Below are positions 33,701 to 43,381 of a stretch of 64,000 bases of DNA, piece by piece. The notes under the pieces are model-generated. The model worked only from the letters and a program-made list of their open reading frames with translations, had not been told where the DNA came from and ran no database searches. A program made the translations under genes and the position numbers. The DNA lies in contig JAKZZE010000007.1 of the NCBI GenBank assembly GCA_024220505.1, positions 1,116,001 through 1,180,000 of the forward strand, read 5' to 3'. How positions within the stretch are numbered: position 1 is the stretch's first letter; each line of letters starts with the position of its first letter. The DNA comes from Rhizopus arrhizus (taxonomy: Eukaryota > Mucoromycota > Mucoromycetes > Mucorales > Rhizopodaceae).

Positions 33701-34654
33701 CAAAAGAAAGACAAGGAGTCCTATCCATCCAAAAAAGTACTTGGCCACATTTTCCGATCGATTGATAAATCCGACTACAAGGATTACATGTCAAAGCTGA
33801 CAGAGGAAGCTGTGTATGATGCCCGTATGCATCTGTCTGGAATGGAATATTATATTGGAGAGGCCCGTGCGCTTCGCAGGGACTATAATCGTGATTTACT
33901 GGCACTCATGAATCAAAATGGTGTACAGACAGAGGCTGAGATTGTATCTGGTTATATCATCAAGTGGTTAAAGAAAGGCAAGAGTAAGACGCGCTATGAA
34001 CAGCACAACAGCACCATGAAGGCCATCAAGTCCTTCAAAGACTTGTGGCGAAAGGAATTTGAAAAGGAATTTATGGACGATACCAAAAAGGCCGTGGATC
34101 CAGCCCACCGAGCAAGCATGGATGCCAAGGCAGCCGCATGGTACTATGTGACCTATCACCCCGAAGAAAGACAGCGTGACTTTTCCGAGCAGGGAGGGTT
34201 CCTCAGTTTCCCTTGGGTGATTCATGATTATGTCTGTGAGATCGCAAAGAGAAACAAACACAGAGAGCTCGATGCGTCTCACTCGCTGCCTGTCCCAGAG
34301 AGCGTGATTGACGAACAGCACGCGATGCACATGCATTCAAAGAGACTGGCCAGAAAGGAGAATGGAGAGGCAGAGGAGGATAAGGAGGCCGAGGTGAAGG
34401 TAATTGAGGAAGAAGAATCTGAATTTGAATCGGATTACAGTGAAGATGAAACGGCGATCTACGGCGCCAACACGGCCCTGTTTACGTTCAACAACACCGA
34501 ATTGCAAAGGGCGGTCCAGGAACTGAATTTAAATAGTGAGGCAAGAAACAACTGGTCTGACGGCCATGGTTACCACCGACCTGCGGGTAACAATCCACCT
34601 ATTTTGAGAGCAGATGCTACTGAAGATGATCTGATGAAGGCATTTTTAGGATGA
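30751..34654 (+). CDS. Cellular RNA-dependent RNA polymerase of the RNA-silencing pathway
   Basis: This enzyme makes double-stranded RNA for Dicer (eukaryotic RdRP family, QDE-1/Sad-1/Rdp1 type). Exon 1 (30751-33263) begins MYSNGRNGQYSKQQQ. Residues about 30-100 look like an RRM (YKYLIVKNLNKQTIAETLYD, then TALITFRTV). Family motifs follow: FTFSDGVGRIAPSLAEEVAH, FQFRLGGAKGVLTVD and, at the exon end, the catalytic aspartates CSGGDLDGDDYT (about residues 827-838). Exon 2 (33317-33564) gives FWDPKLIPVRKDF. Exon 3 (33630-34654) gives SGKPATLSEDLIVRTFPDFM and an acidic C-terminal region. Total length is about 1260 residues. An in-frame upstream ATG in the poly-T run would add only a Phe run and intron-like sequence, so it was rejected. 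The coding DNA is visibly richer in G+C than its neighbours. Which Mucorales RdRP paralogue it is cannot be told. Confidence 0.96.
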
Positions 34655-34921
34655 AAAGTAAGTAGATGATGTGTCCCTTTTTCTTTATTAGACAAAATGT
34701 AAAAATAAAAAAGTTGCATGAAACCCGACCAAAGTTGTTTTCTTGTGATCAATTTCAGCAAAACTCTTTTTTTGGTAAATAATTTGCGTAAGCCTTGCTG
34801 AGCAAAATGGGTTCGGTCCATTTATTTCCCGAGGTGATGAAGGAATATATATTTCGCTGTAGGTTGAGTTTTTTTTTCCTTTTTTTTTTTTCTTTCAGCA
34901 TTCTATTTTTTGTAGAAAGAC
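34655..34921. promoter_or_regulatory. Short RdRP-NmrA intergenic region
   Basis: About 270 bp separate the RdRP stop from the next start. T-rich tracts (about 34868-34892) precede the NmrA-like ATG by 30-50 bp and probably form its core promoter. No TATA element was singled out. Confidence 0.3.
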
Positions 34922-35806
34922 ATGACTAGTTTATCCGAACGCGTTTTTATTGTGGGTGGTACAGGCAATGTGGGAGCAAAGACGGTGCGTGAATTGATTG
35001 ACAAGAAGATCCCAGTCACTTTATATGCACGTACACCAGAGAAGGTCCATGGGTTGTTTAACAGCGAGCTTGTGAAGGTAGTCCAAGGTGATTATGAGGA
35101 CATGAGTCCACTGAAGGAAGGACTGAAGGGACATACCAGACTGTTTTTACTGATCGCAGACCTGAAAAAGATGGTGGAATACAAAAAGCAGATTGCTCTC
35201 TGGGCCTATGAAGCCGGTGTTCAACAGGTCGTCGACGTCTCGAGTGCATGGGTCAGTTTCCCCTGGCGAACGACACCGATCGGAACCATGCATTATTATT
35301 CTGAAAAGGCCATCTTTGACCTCCCAAACCGTGGATCCTATGTCACCTTGCGTCCAGGTCGATTCATGTCCAACCTGATGCTCTTTGATGGCCCAAAGGG
35401 GGACCAAGTCTTGGACGTGATCGAGGCGGATGCGATCCAGGGATGGATTTCGCCCAACGATATCGGTGCGGTGGCTGCTGTGGTACTCTCAGAGGAAATC
35501 GAAAAGCATCATGATGCGGTCTATGAGCTCAGTGGAGACCTTGCCACACCCGCTCAACGTACAGAGTATCTCAGTCGCGCCGTCGGTCGCCAGTTGACCT
35601 ATCAAAAGATCAGTGCAGCGGAAAAGTACGACAGGATCATGAGTACCGGTTACTTCAAGCACACCTTTGCTTACTGTTTGGCAGCCTCTGCAACCACAGT
35701 CGACATGCAGCATTTACATGTGACGGATGGTATCGAGATCTTGTTGAGAAGAAAACCAGAGACTTTGGAACAGTACATTTTGGCTAACAAGGATGCTTTC
35801 AAATAA
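34922..35806 (+). CDS. NmrA-like NAD(P)-binding Rossmann protein
   Basis: A single-exon gene of 294 codons encodes an atypical short-chain dehydrogenase. The nucleotide-binding motif VFIVGGTGNVGAKTVRELID is at residues 8-27, followed by the Arg that favours NADP (LYARTPEKV). The NmrA-type second half has AGVQQVVDVSSAWVSFPW, a tyrosine pair in GTMHYYSEKAIFDL, and LRPGRFMSNLMLFDGPKG. A PNDIGAVAAVVLSEE segment and the YELSGDLATPAQRTEYL region are typical of family members annotated as NAD(P)-binding, NmrA-like or festuclavine-dehydrogenase-like. The substrate or redox-sensing role cannot be deduced. The absence of introns and the higher G+C content resemble the adjacent RdRP main exon and differ from the intron-rich surroundings. 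Confidence 0.9.
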   Translation: MTSLSERVFIVGGTGNVGAKTVRELIDKKIPVTLYARTPEKVHGLFNSELVKVVQGDYEDMSPLKEGLKGHTRLFLLIADLKKMVEYKKQIALWAYEAGVQQVVDVSSAWVSFPWRTTPIGTMHYYSEKAIFDLPNRGSYVTLRPGRFMSNLMLFDGPKGDQVLDVIEADAIQGWISPNDIGAVAAVVLSEEIEKHHDAVYELSGDLATPAQRTEYLSRAVGRQLTYQKISAAEKYDRIMSTGYFKHTFAYCLAASATTVDMQHLHVTDGIEILLRRKPETLEQYILANKDAFK

Positions 35807-36804
35807 TTTTTTTTTTTTTTTTCGCATTAAAGTTTATTGTCTAATTTAAACGGAGTATTATTATTTATTTATTTTTTTGCTATTGTGGTGCGCTCTTACG
35901 GGGAAAAAAAAAGCAGTGGTGTACAGTGTGATATTCAATAGGGAAAAAATAGAAAGGGAGGGGATTATGATAACATTCATTATTGGATGATTATTATTAC
36001 AGTGATAGTTTGATATCTGACCGATGTCAGTGGTAACCCTCTTTTCATAAAATAAATACTATTCATCTTTAAGGCAGGCATTGGACTAAGTTGTGCTATT
36101 TTATGCTTATATTCGATGCAGTGAACTTGTTCAAATGAATTGTATGTTGGGGCTTTTTAAAATGAATCCCTCTCTTTTTCACTCATAACATTCTTTTCAT
36201 ACTCTATCAACACATGTGCCATTCCTACCTCTGAAAGTTTCAATTCACAACGCTTTGTGATTGGTTGTGGGTGATGCAGCGTTCATTTTTAAATATAAAA
36301 GGATTTCCTTCCCCCCTTTTTTTTGTATCTTTTCTCTCTTTTATGAATCACAAGCTTAAGGTAAATTGAACATAAAAAGAATCAAGATAGATGAAGCTAT
36401 TGCTTAAAAGTCTACGATGATGACAAAACTTAATTTGAAACACGCGTTTTGTATTTCTCTATTTCTCTTGCGTTTATTTCATCTCATCGTTTTTAGTCTT
36501 CTCTAATTGAAAGAATACTTTACTGGTTAAATATCATAAAGTAGTAAGCTATGGGTTGAATGTAACAAAGAGAATTGAGGAATATAAACTTTATGATTCA
36601 TTTACATCAGATTCTGATCCACTTTTAAACAATACTCTCCCTGTCTTTATTTGTACTTTGACTGATCCATTTTTGTAGACTGTTCATTCTTTTTTAAATA
36701 AAAATCTCCTCTTTTAAATTTAATTCTATTGCCGTTTATTTTTTCATGTTTTGCTGTGTGAATAAAAAAAAAAAAAAAAAAAGAAAAAATTGATTTGAGG
36801 GCTT
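35807..36804. other. 1-kb intergenic region, no gene
   Basis: This is the terminator region of the NmrA-like gene (poly-T at about 35806-35822) followed by AT-rich DNA. A candidate box C string (ATGATGA, about 36417) has no matching box D at a suitable distance. An A run of about 19 nt lies at 36764-36782. Nothing else was recognised. Confidence 0.5.
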
Positions 36805-37906
36805 TTATTTTTTATTTGATGCGAGATATTCTCTAATCCAACTTGAACTGATTTTTAACACAGACATGTCTTTTTCTTCAATCGAATTACTGTTGGTTGA
36901 GATGACATCAATAATACGAAGCTCTAAAGGTGGATATCCTCTCAAATCTCTTTCACTGTTCACTATAGACATAATTAAGAAAAAGAAAAAAAAAAGACAA
37001 GGCCACTTTACCTAAATCACCTCCTTTTCGTGTTTCCTTTGAAACAACAAGTGCATCGATGGTTGGATCTGTTACAGTAGGGCCAAATGGATCTTTGATA
37101 GGAACGACTTGATGCTGGATAGACCTTTTCACTGATTGCAAATACGTTTCAACCTGTCTGATTCTATCTTTTGTAGAAGCAATCAAGTCCTTGTGCTGCT
37201 TCTTCATCAACATACAATCATCTACTCACACGTCAGCCAATTCTACGCCCCCCTCCTGTCCTTTCTTTACCTGTCACTCCAACCACCATACTCTTTTCAG
37301 ACAACAAGGCCGTCATCGTCAGCAGTATCTTATGTCCCGCATGAAGATGATCAAATGTGCCACCGACAGCGACGCGTTCAAACCGACGTGGCTCTCCAGG
37401 TGCTTTCTTTTGGCTGCTGAGCTGGACAGGCTCAATTGGATGACTGGACAGCCCATGGGCTTCCAACGCGTTCAGTCCAATCTCTTTTCTTTCTTCATTC
37501 CACTTTTTTACTTGAAGAATGTCTATGATCAACAAAGGTTATATGACATGGTGGGCTGTGGGCTGTTCATCCTACCTTTTTCTGATAAACACACTTTTGT
37601 TAAATTAGGTTCGAGATGAATAAAGTACCCACAGACATCTTCAAACACAACATTACAATCAAACAAGGGTTCATTGGCTTCATACGCAACATTCAGCTGT
37701 GCTACATAAATATGTCCTAAAACTGTTTGCATCTTGTCCCAAATGGCGTCTAGACAGTGAGCATGCGTCTTTATCTCTTGACTCTTGATACCAATCAAAA
37801 GCCTTTTTGCTTTCTCGGCAATGGCCAAGGAGACTGTTTGTCTGATCAAGTCATCGTTTGGTTGATACAATTCATCCAATATCAAAGGTAAATAAAGAAT
37901 GGACAT
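36805..37906 (-). CDS. CAB4: Pantetheine-phosphate adenylyltransferase (CoA synthesis), CAB4-type
   Basis: This enzyme catalyses the fourth step of coenzyme A synthesis, 4'-phosphopantetheine plus ATP to dephospho-CoA. Exon 1 (from ATG 37906) reads MSILYLPLILDELYQPNDD with an N-terminal region ending HLEPNLTKVCLSEKG. The next exon holds the nucleotidyltransferase motif RVAVGGTFDHLHAGHKILLT, where TFDHLHAGH contains the HxGH signature, and GVTGKERTGG. Then come LIASTKDRIRQVETYL, VVPIKDPFGPTVTDP and IDALVVSKETRKGGDLG. The last exon ends ISSSWIREYLASNKK, the family's ISSS-IR element. The protein ends after this domain, so it is a stand-alone PPAT as in yeast Cab4 rather than a PPAT-DPCK fusion. 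A 38-nt poly-A run lies just upstream of the start. Confidence 0.9.
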
Positions 37907-37916
37907 AGAAAAAGGC

Positions 37917-37919
<3 letters not shown>

Positions 37920-37957
<38 letters not shown>
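37920..37957. repeat. 38-nt poly-A run in the CAB4 promoter
   Basis: This A run (T on the coding strand) ends about 14 bp upstream of the PPAT start codon. It is a strong candidate for a nucleosome-excluding poly(dA:dT) promoter tract and a likely length-variable site. Confidence 0.85.
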
Positions 37958-37958
<1 letters not shown>

Positions 37959-38058
37959 AAAAAGAATTTTTGGGTTAAAAATTATTTACAAGCTTTATTA
38001 TGATATTTTCATCATTTTTATTTATAATTACACAAAATAGAACAATTTCAAAAAAAAT

Positions 38059-39424
38059 TTAGTTCATGGCTTGAACCAAGTTGTTGATGAATTGTTCACG
38101 GTTACCGGCATCACCACCTTCGATAAAGTGACGGAACTTGCGTTGCTTCCACATGTTGTTGGGGTTAGAGAGCTTGAAGGGCCAAAGGAAGTTGTTGGCT
38201 TCCTTAAAGTGAGGACCGACAGTGGCGATTTCATGAATGAGGTCTTCGATACAGACAATACCGTGCTTGCCAAGGGCTTGTTCAATGACAGCATTGTCAT
38301 GGATAGGGATACGTTGCTTTTGAACCTTGGCATATCCACGCTTGTAGATCAATTCACGAATGGTCTTCAAGTTGGGGGTACCGTAAGCGACATAGGGTTG
38401 AACGAGTTGGAGCATTTCAGAGGTAGCCTTGTTCAAACGGACAAAGACACCATTGTTGATTTGCAACAAACGCAAGAGTTGAAGAACCTTACGAGGCTTG
38501 GGGGCAATGTTGTTGATACCACGGATACGGACAACAAAGACCAATTTTTCTTGGGCAGGAACATAGTAGTTACCGTTGGATTTGGCTTGACGACGAAGAG
38601 TGATTTCCTTGCGTTCAGCAGCCTTGTATTCAGCATGGTACTTGGCAGCACGCTTGAAAAGATCACGTCTCTTGGCAAATTTAGCCTATAAGATGAAAAG
38701 GTTAATAAAGGGAAAAATGGGTTGAAGTAGAAAGAAAATGTATCAGCCCCGAAAGATGGTTAACAATGTAGGCATCATCGAGTGCAATCTAGCCAACGTT
38801 TGGGATTACCCATATCATCATAAACATTTTCCTTCTACTTTGATATAAAGATACTTGCCTTGCGAAGTTCAACCTTGTTAGCAGCAGCCTTGACAGAAGC
38901 TTGAGCATCTGACTTTCTCTTCTTCAAAAGAGTTTCAGGAACAAGGAGATCATTCACGGTAGGAACGTTGCTATTGACAAAAGAGGTCAACACACATGGG
39001 CGCAAATATATTTCAATTTGACCAAGAAAAGCGTCAAAGGGATGACAATGTATTTCACAAGAGCGCAACGACATGGCCACGCAACTCGCAGAACCTTTAA
39101 TACAAGTGTATTAAAGTGGTTGGTAAAGATACCAAAGAATAAAACAGTAACAAGATACAAACATAAAGAAAAATCTAGACAGAAATTTCATGATTGTAAC
39201 GTACTCGATTTTTTTAAGGGTAAGAAAAATCGTTCAAGAATTTCCTAGCACCCCAACAACCTTGAGTTTAAAGAGCGTTGTCCAGGCTCCTTCTTTAGAA
39301 AAAATAAACTTCAAGTTACTATAAACGAAGAACTCTGTTTTTAAGAGAGAACATCGTATATATAAAGGAAACGCGCCCTCCTTTGATCCAACAAAGGTAT
39401 TTATTCAACTTACTAAGCAACCAT
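38059..39424 (-). CDS. RPL7: 60S ribosomal protein uL30 (L7)
   Basis: This is a structural protein of the large ribosomal subunit. It has three coding exons. Exon 1 (39424-39414) is only 11 nt, ATG GTT GCT TA. A 436-nt intron leads to exon 2 (about 38977-38859), giving [22 protein letters not shown] and KVELRK. A second intron (38858-38686) has a GC donor (GCAAGT) and hosts a box C/D snoRNA. Exon 3 gives [60 protein letters not shown] and [20 protein letters not shown], ending [14 protein letters not shown]. Total length is about 245 residues, as expected. The 11-nt first exon was inferred from splice consensus and the L7 N-terminus. The coding sequence shows codon bias typical of highly expressed genes. 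Confidence 0.95.
38735..38830 (-). ncRNA. Box C/D snoRNA in RPL7 intron 2 (predicted rRNA 2'-O-methylation guide)
   Basis: On the minus strand, box C ATGATGA (38821-38815) and box D CTGA (38746-38743) are about 70 nt apart. Flanking sequences pair: GTAGAAGGAAAATGT upstream and ACATTTTCTTTCTAC downstream form a 15-bp terminal stem with one G-U pair. A C'-like GATGATG and a D'-like CTAG lie between. The guide next to box D contains ACCATCTTTCGGG, complementary over 13 nt to the conserved 25S/28S rRNA segment CCCGAAAGATGGT. The box D plus 5 rule points to the G of CCCG. From memory, yeast RPL7 introns host snR39 and snR59, which act on the same rRNA segment, so this looks like a conserved host-gene relationship. 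Expression was not tested. Confidence 0.88.
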
Positions 39425-39500
39425 TTTTTATAGTTTAATTCGAATAAGAAAGAGAGAAAAAAAAATAAAAAAAAAAGAGAGGGGACTTTATAACACGAGC
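39425..39500 (-). promoter_or_regulatory. RPL7 core promoter region
   Basis: Upstream of the L7 ATG on the minus strand is a TATA-like TTATAAAG (39493-39486). A long T/C-rich tract runs from it almost to the start codon, similar to the pyrimidine-rich starts of fungal ribosomal protein genes. Only about 112 bp separate the ATG from the end of VPS53, so the promoter must be compact or overlap the VPS53 3' UTR. Confidence 0.4.
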
Positions 39501-39536
39501 AAAAAAAATTTTCTATAAACTGTCACAGTGTGACAT

Positions 39537-42469
39537 TCAATTATGATCTCGTTTTTCTTGCAAGTCCTTACGGAAAGCCATACCGGTCATGACCAACTTT
39601 CTAAAGTTTTCATTCAGTTTACCACGCGTACTTTCTGTTGGCGAAGACACATTGGATGCAGCGTTAGAAGCCATCGTAGAGAGTGAAGTGGCGATTGAGT
39701 TTGGTATCATGTTTGTTTGTGGCGTTGTCGTATGATTTTCTGGAGTAGGGATCAATTGGGGATCGTCCGAGAGGTGATCATGATGGGGTATACGTTTCTG
39801 AAGCATGTCCATCAAAGGCCCTTGTTCTGGTTTTTTGATGCCTTTCAAATCCAACAGCCTACTAAAATTGCTCGGATGTTTGTCTTTGATGAGCAAGAGA
39901 TAATTCTCGACATAGGCTTCATAGGGTTCCATGGGTGACATGATGGTCTTTAGGATGCCTTCTACCTTGGAGATACCCTTGCTCACAATACGACCATAGC
40001 TACAGTAGATGAGTAAGGAATAAATCTGAAAAGGACGTGACTTACGAAGTTGGAACCACCTTGGGTGAACCATCCGAATAACTTGTTAAAGGTATTTCCA
40101 TCAACAATGTCTTGATAGAGTGTGTATCCAACAGTAATTGTTCAGCTCCAATCTCTGACACGGGTTTACATCGAAACACAAGAGATAGATACTTGTTGAG
40201 AAACCATCTAAAAAAAAGAAAAAAAAATTAGAGTTCACTTTGAACTGTCTTCCTACTCTCCCTTTTACTCTGCAAATCGATCACAAAACGTTCTAAAGTA
40301 ACGTTTGTTGGAGATCGTTCTTCCAATGACCGAAGTGTATCGCTTGACAATGTCCATCACACTGGTCACATAATCCGATTGATCGCCAACGCTATCCATT
40401 GTTCCCCAAGGCAAACGCATCATCTGTAAAAAGTAAGGTTCCAATGCATGGTCCATGCCCTTGACGATAGCATCAATGCACAACGAGATGGCTTGCATAA
40501 AACGCTCCTTTTCTCCAGTCAGATTCACTTGATCCACATACCTTACCTCTATCTTCTCCTTCAACTTCTCTTCCAATTGCTGTGTTGTCATGCTGCAATA
40601 ATCGGCCGTGTTCAGACTGAGACTGGCAAACCGAAAATAGTCGGGTGTCTTTTTCTCACTTCTTTGAAAAAGGGTAAGAAAGACAAAAGGGACCGTATCC
40701 TGTTTACCTTGTGAGACCACCCAAGATGATTGTATTGCAATACGAATTCAAATGCTTTGCAAACACTTGAGAAAGATCCAGCAGAGCTTTCCCGGTTGAA
40801 AACTTTGAGCATTGAACCAAGGTTTCCTTGTAAAAATAAAACAAGTCGGTACTCGAAGGTAAGACGACGACAGTGCCATCATCTTCTGGATTGGTGGCAG
40901 CTGATGTATCCGATTGTACATAGGAATCGATCATGGATGCAATCGTTCTATACAAAATGAGTAGGAAGTCTAATGTAAACAGATGAATAGTTACGCGTCT
41001 TCGGTATTGATATAAAGATAAAAATAAGGTTCAAAACTTGAAGAGATCGAATGTTCAAAACGATAGACAGCCTCCTTCTTCTCATCCACCTATGTTTCAC
41101 TATCAGACCTACTTTTTCTCTCTTTCTTTCCTTTTTTTTTTACTTGCATATCTCTCAAATCGTTTTGTCAACTGTCCTTCAAATTCAATCGTCAATTGTA
41201 AATATTTCAAGAACTCTTCCACGTTGGGCACACTGTTCTTCAAGACGATTTCCAGATCCATCCTATCGTACAAAAGAGTTATCATCCAGCCACCTCTTAC
41301 ACCCCAAAAAAATCTACTTGCTTTGTATATTCACAAAATTTTCTACACATCCTTGCTTGCACTCCCCACGCATCTGGAAACACATTGAGTTCTTCGGTTG
41401 ATTTCAACAGACGCTTCAAGAATGCATACCGACGTGTCAAATGATCCAATTGAGCCACCTCTTCTGCTGATCTACTAAAGATCTGTCGATAACTCTTTAG
41501 CTGTAAGTCAACAAATCGTTTGATGATTTTCTCTCTGTAAAGAACATCAGTCTCTCCTCCTCCTCCAGTGCTTGGGGTGTGATTACCTCGTGGATTCATA
41601 AAGCACAGAAGCAACCAGACAAGCATCGTGTAATAACCAAGCTTGACCGATCAGTGTACCCTCCAAATTGAATCCTTGATCAAATTCTTTTAATATACAT
41701 TCTTCTAAATATCTCTGGAGTTGCTGAATCCTATCAGACAATTGAGCTATTTGTCCTACACTTTTGTATTGTTTGAAATGCTGCATCAATTGAGTTACTG
41801 CCTTGAATAAAATAAGCATGGCTGTGAATGTGTGATTGTTTAGTTTACTTGTAATAATTGTGCACTTTCTCTGTATTCTTTATTTCTAGACATGTCTTCC
41901 AACTGATTCACAGCTGTCACCAACATTTGAAGTCGTTTAAGGACAGTGACAGACGATGTCAAATGACGTTTTGCATAATCGAGTGATTTCACATCTTGTG
42001 TGATTTCTTGCACCATCGATTCTGACTGAGTTGCTTTTGACTTGATATCTTGTACTTTTTTAAATAGTTCCTTTATTCCATATTATTGACTGATCACTGT
42101 AAACCTTTCTTTTTTTTTTTTTTTTTATTCTTGTTACCTTGATGGCATCTTTTGCTTTATTGAGATCTCCTTCGACATGTTGATTTTCTTTTATGGTTTG
42201 AATATCTGTTATACGCTCTGCTTCTCTATTCGTTTCTTTTATTTTTGTATCCAACTTTTCTAATACGCCGTCAAGTGAAGCAAGAGACTGTTCTAAAGTT
42301 TAAAGTTAGTCTTGGTCTTTTCATACACTTTTTTCTTCTCACCGTTTGGAAAAAGTCTATTAAAATAATCAATAGGACTAAAATCAGGCGTATCCAAAGG
42401 ATTCTTTGCGTTTAAGATAGTTAAAGCTTTTATTTCCAGTTGAGGTGATACTTTTAATGGTTGGCTCAT
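39537..42469 (-). CDS. VPS53: GARP/EARP tethering complex subunit VPS53
   Basis: VPS53 is a core subunit of the Golgi-associated retrograde protein complex, which tethers endosome-derived vesicles at the trans-Golgi. The start (ATG 42469) gives MSQPLKVSPQLEIKALTILN and DFSPIDYFNRLFPN, the Vps53 N-terminal signature. Coiled-coil exons follow (LEKLDTKIKETNREAERITD, LDYAKRHLTSSVTVLKRLQM, AVTQLMQHFKQYKSVGQIAQ, LQRYLEECILKEFDQGF). Later exons include FSRSAEEVAQLDHLTRRYAF, NVFPDAWGVQARMCRKF, SISSSFEPYFYLYINTED and a long exon with IDAIVKGMDHALEPYFLQMM. The conserved C-terminus has GRIVSKGISKVEGILKTIMS, LLLIKDKHPSNFSRLLDLKG and a Ser/Thr-rich tail ending KRDHN. At least nine short introns occur. Total length is roughly 800 residues, usual for Vps53. 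Confidence 0.9.
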
Positions 42470-43381
42470 TGAAGAAAAAAAAGAGAAGCAGCAGCCGGGA
42501 ATTCAAATTGATAGCGTTCTCTCCCCTCATGTGTGATAAAAAAGGAAATGATCATGACACCACTCAACCCCAGTTGGCAAGAGCCTTTTTTTTTTCCTAA
42601 ATTAGGGTTCACTCTTCAATTTGATATTCCAACTATCATTCTGATGACTTCAATTACACTCATTTGTCAGTGTCAGGAAAAAATTAGCTGATGTTGATAA
42701 AGACAAATTGCACCAGGGATCATTAAGCTTGCTGTAGCTATGATAATATAGATATGAACCCCGAAACATCTTACAAGTTGTCAATATTTAACTTGCTTAA
42801 CTATTTGATATTTTTTAAATTTTTAACCCTTTGTCAATATTTTTACAAGATGTAAAGATTAAACTTTATAGTTTTGCTTATAAAAAGCCTAGCTTTTTAT
42901 TTTCTTCTTGGAGGGTTTGACTCCCTCTTTACTTTGTGATATTTTTAAATAAATAACCAATAAATCAAGCATACTTTATTCCTCAAAATACTCTCTAATT
43001 ATTTTTATATAAGAACAAGTTACTTGAAGCAAATCATCCTCACTGTAAACCCTTTTAATACTCTTATCAAGTTACCTGATTATAAAACAAGTCTAATCAA
43101 CCGAACAAGATCCGGTGGTCAATATTACCAACTAATTTACCTTTAAAACTCTTATCAACTTTATGACCAATCTAAAAACCCTCTCAGATCTCAAACCATT
43201 TAAAAAATTACATTGCATTTCAACGGATGCCACACAAAAGTTGCTGTCGTCAACATTAGGGATAAAACCGTTATCAAAATCATCGACCATTTTGATCTTA
43301 TTGACCCTTTTTTTTGAAAAAAGAAGAAGCCATAGTAATTAGGGAACAAAGAGGGTTTTCTCGAATGTTCTCTTTGCAATA
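42470..43381. other. AT-rich intergenic region
   Basis: This 0.9 kb includes the VPS53 promoter (a poly-T tract and GC-rich patch near 42490-42595) and AT-rich DNA with no supported gene. A repeated phrase of the type ctcttatcaa near 43060 and 43150 is minor. Confidence 0.5.

Noticed and set aside
36417..36423. Box C sequence ATGATGA in intergenic DNA
   Set aside because: No CTGA box D within about 180 nt and no closing stem, unlike the RPL7 intron case.
38071..38691. A 206-codon plus-strand frame opposite RPL7
   Set aside because: It is the mirror of the strongly biased ribosomal protein codons; the minus strand encodes an unmistakable L7.
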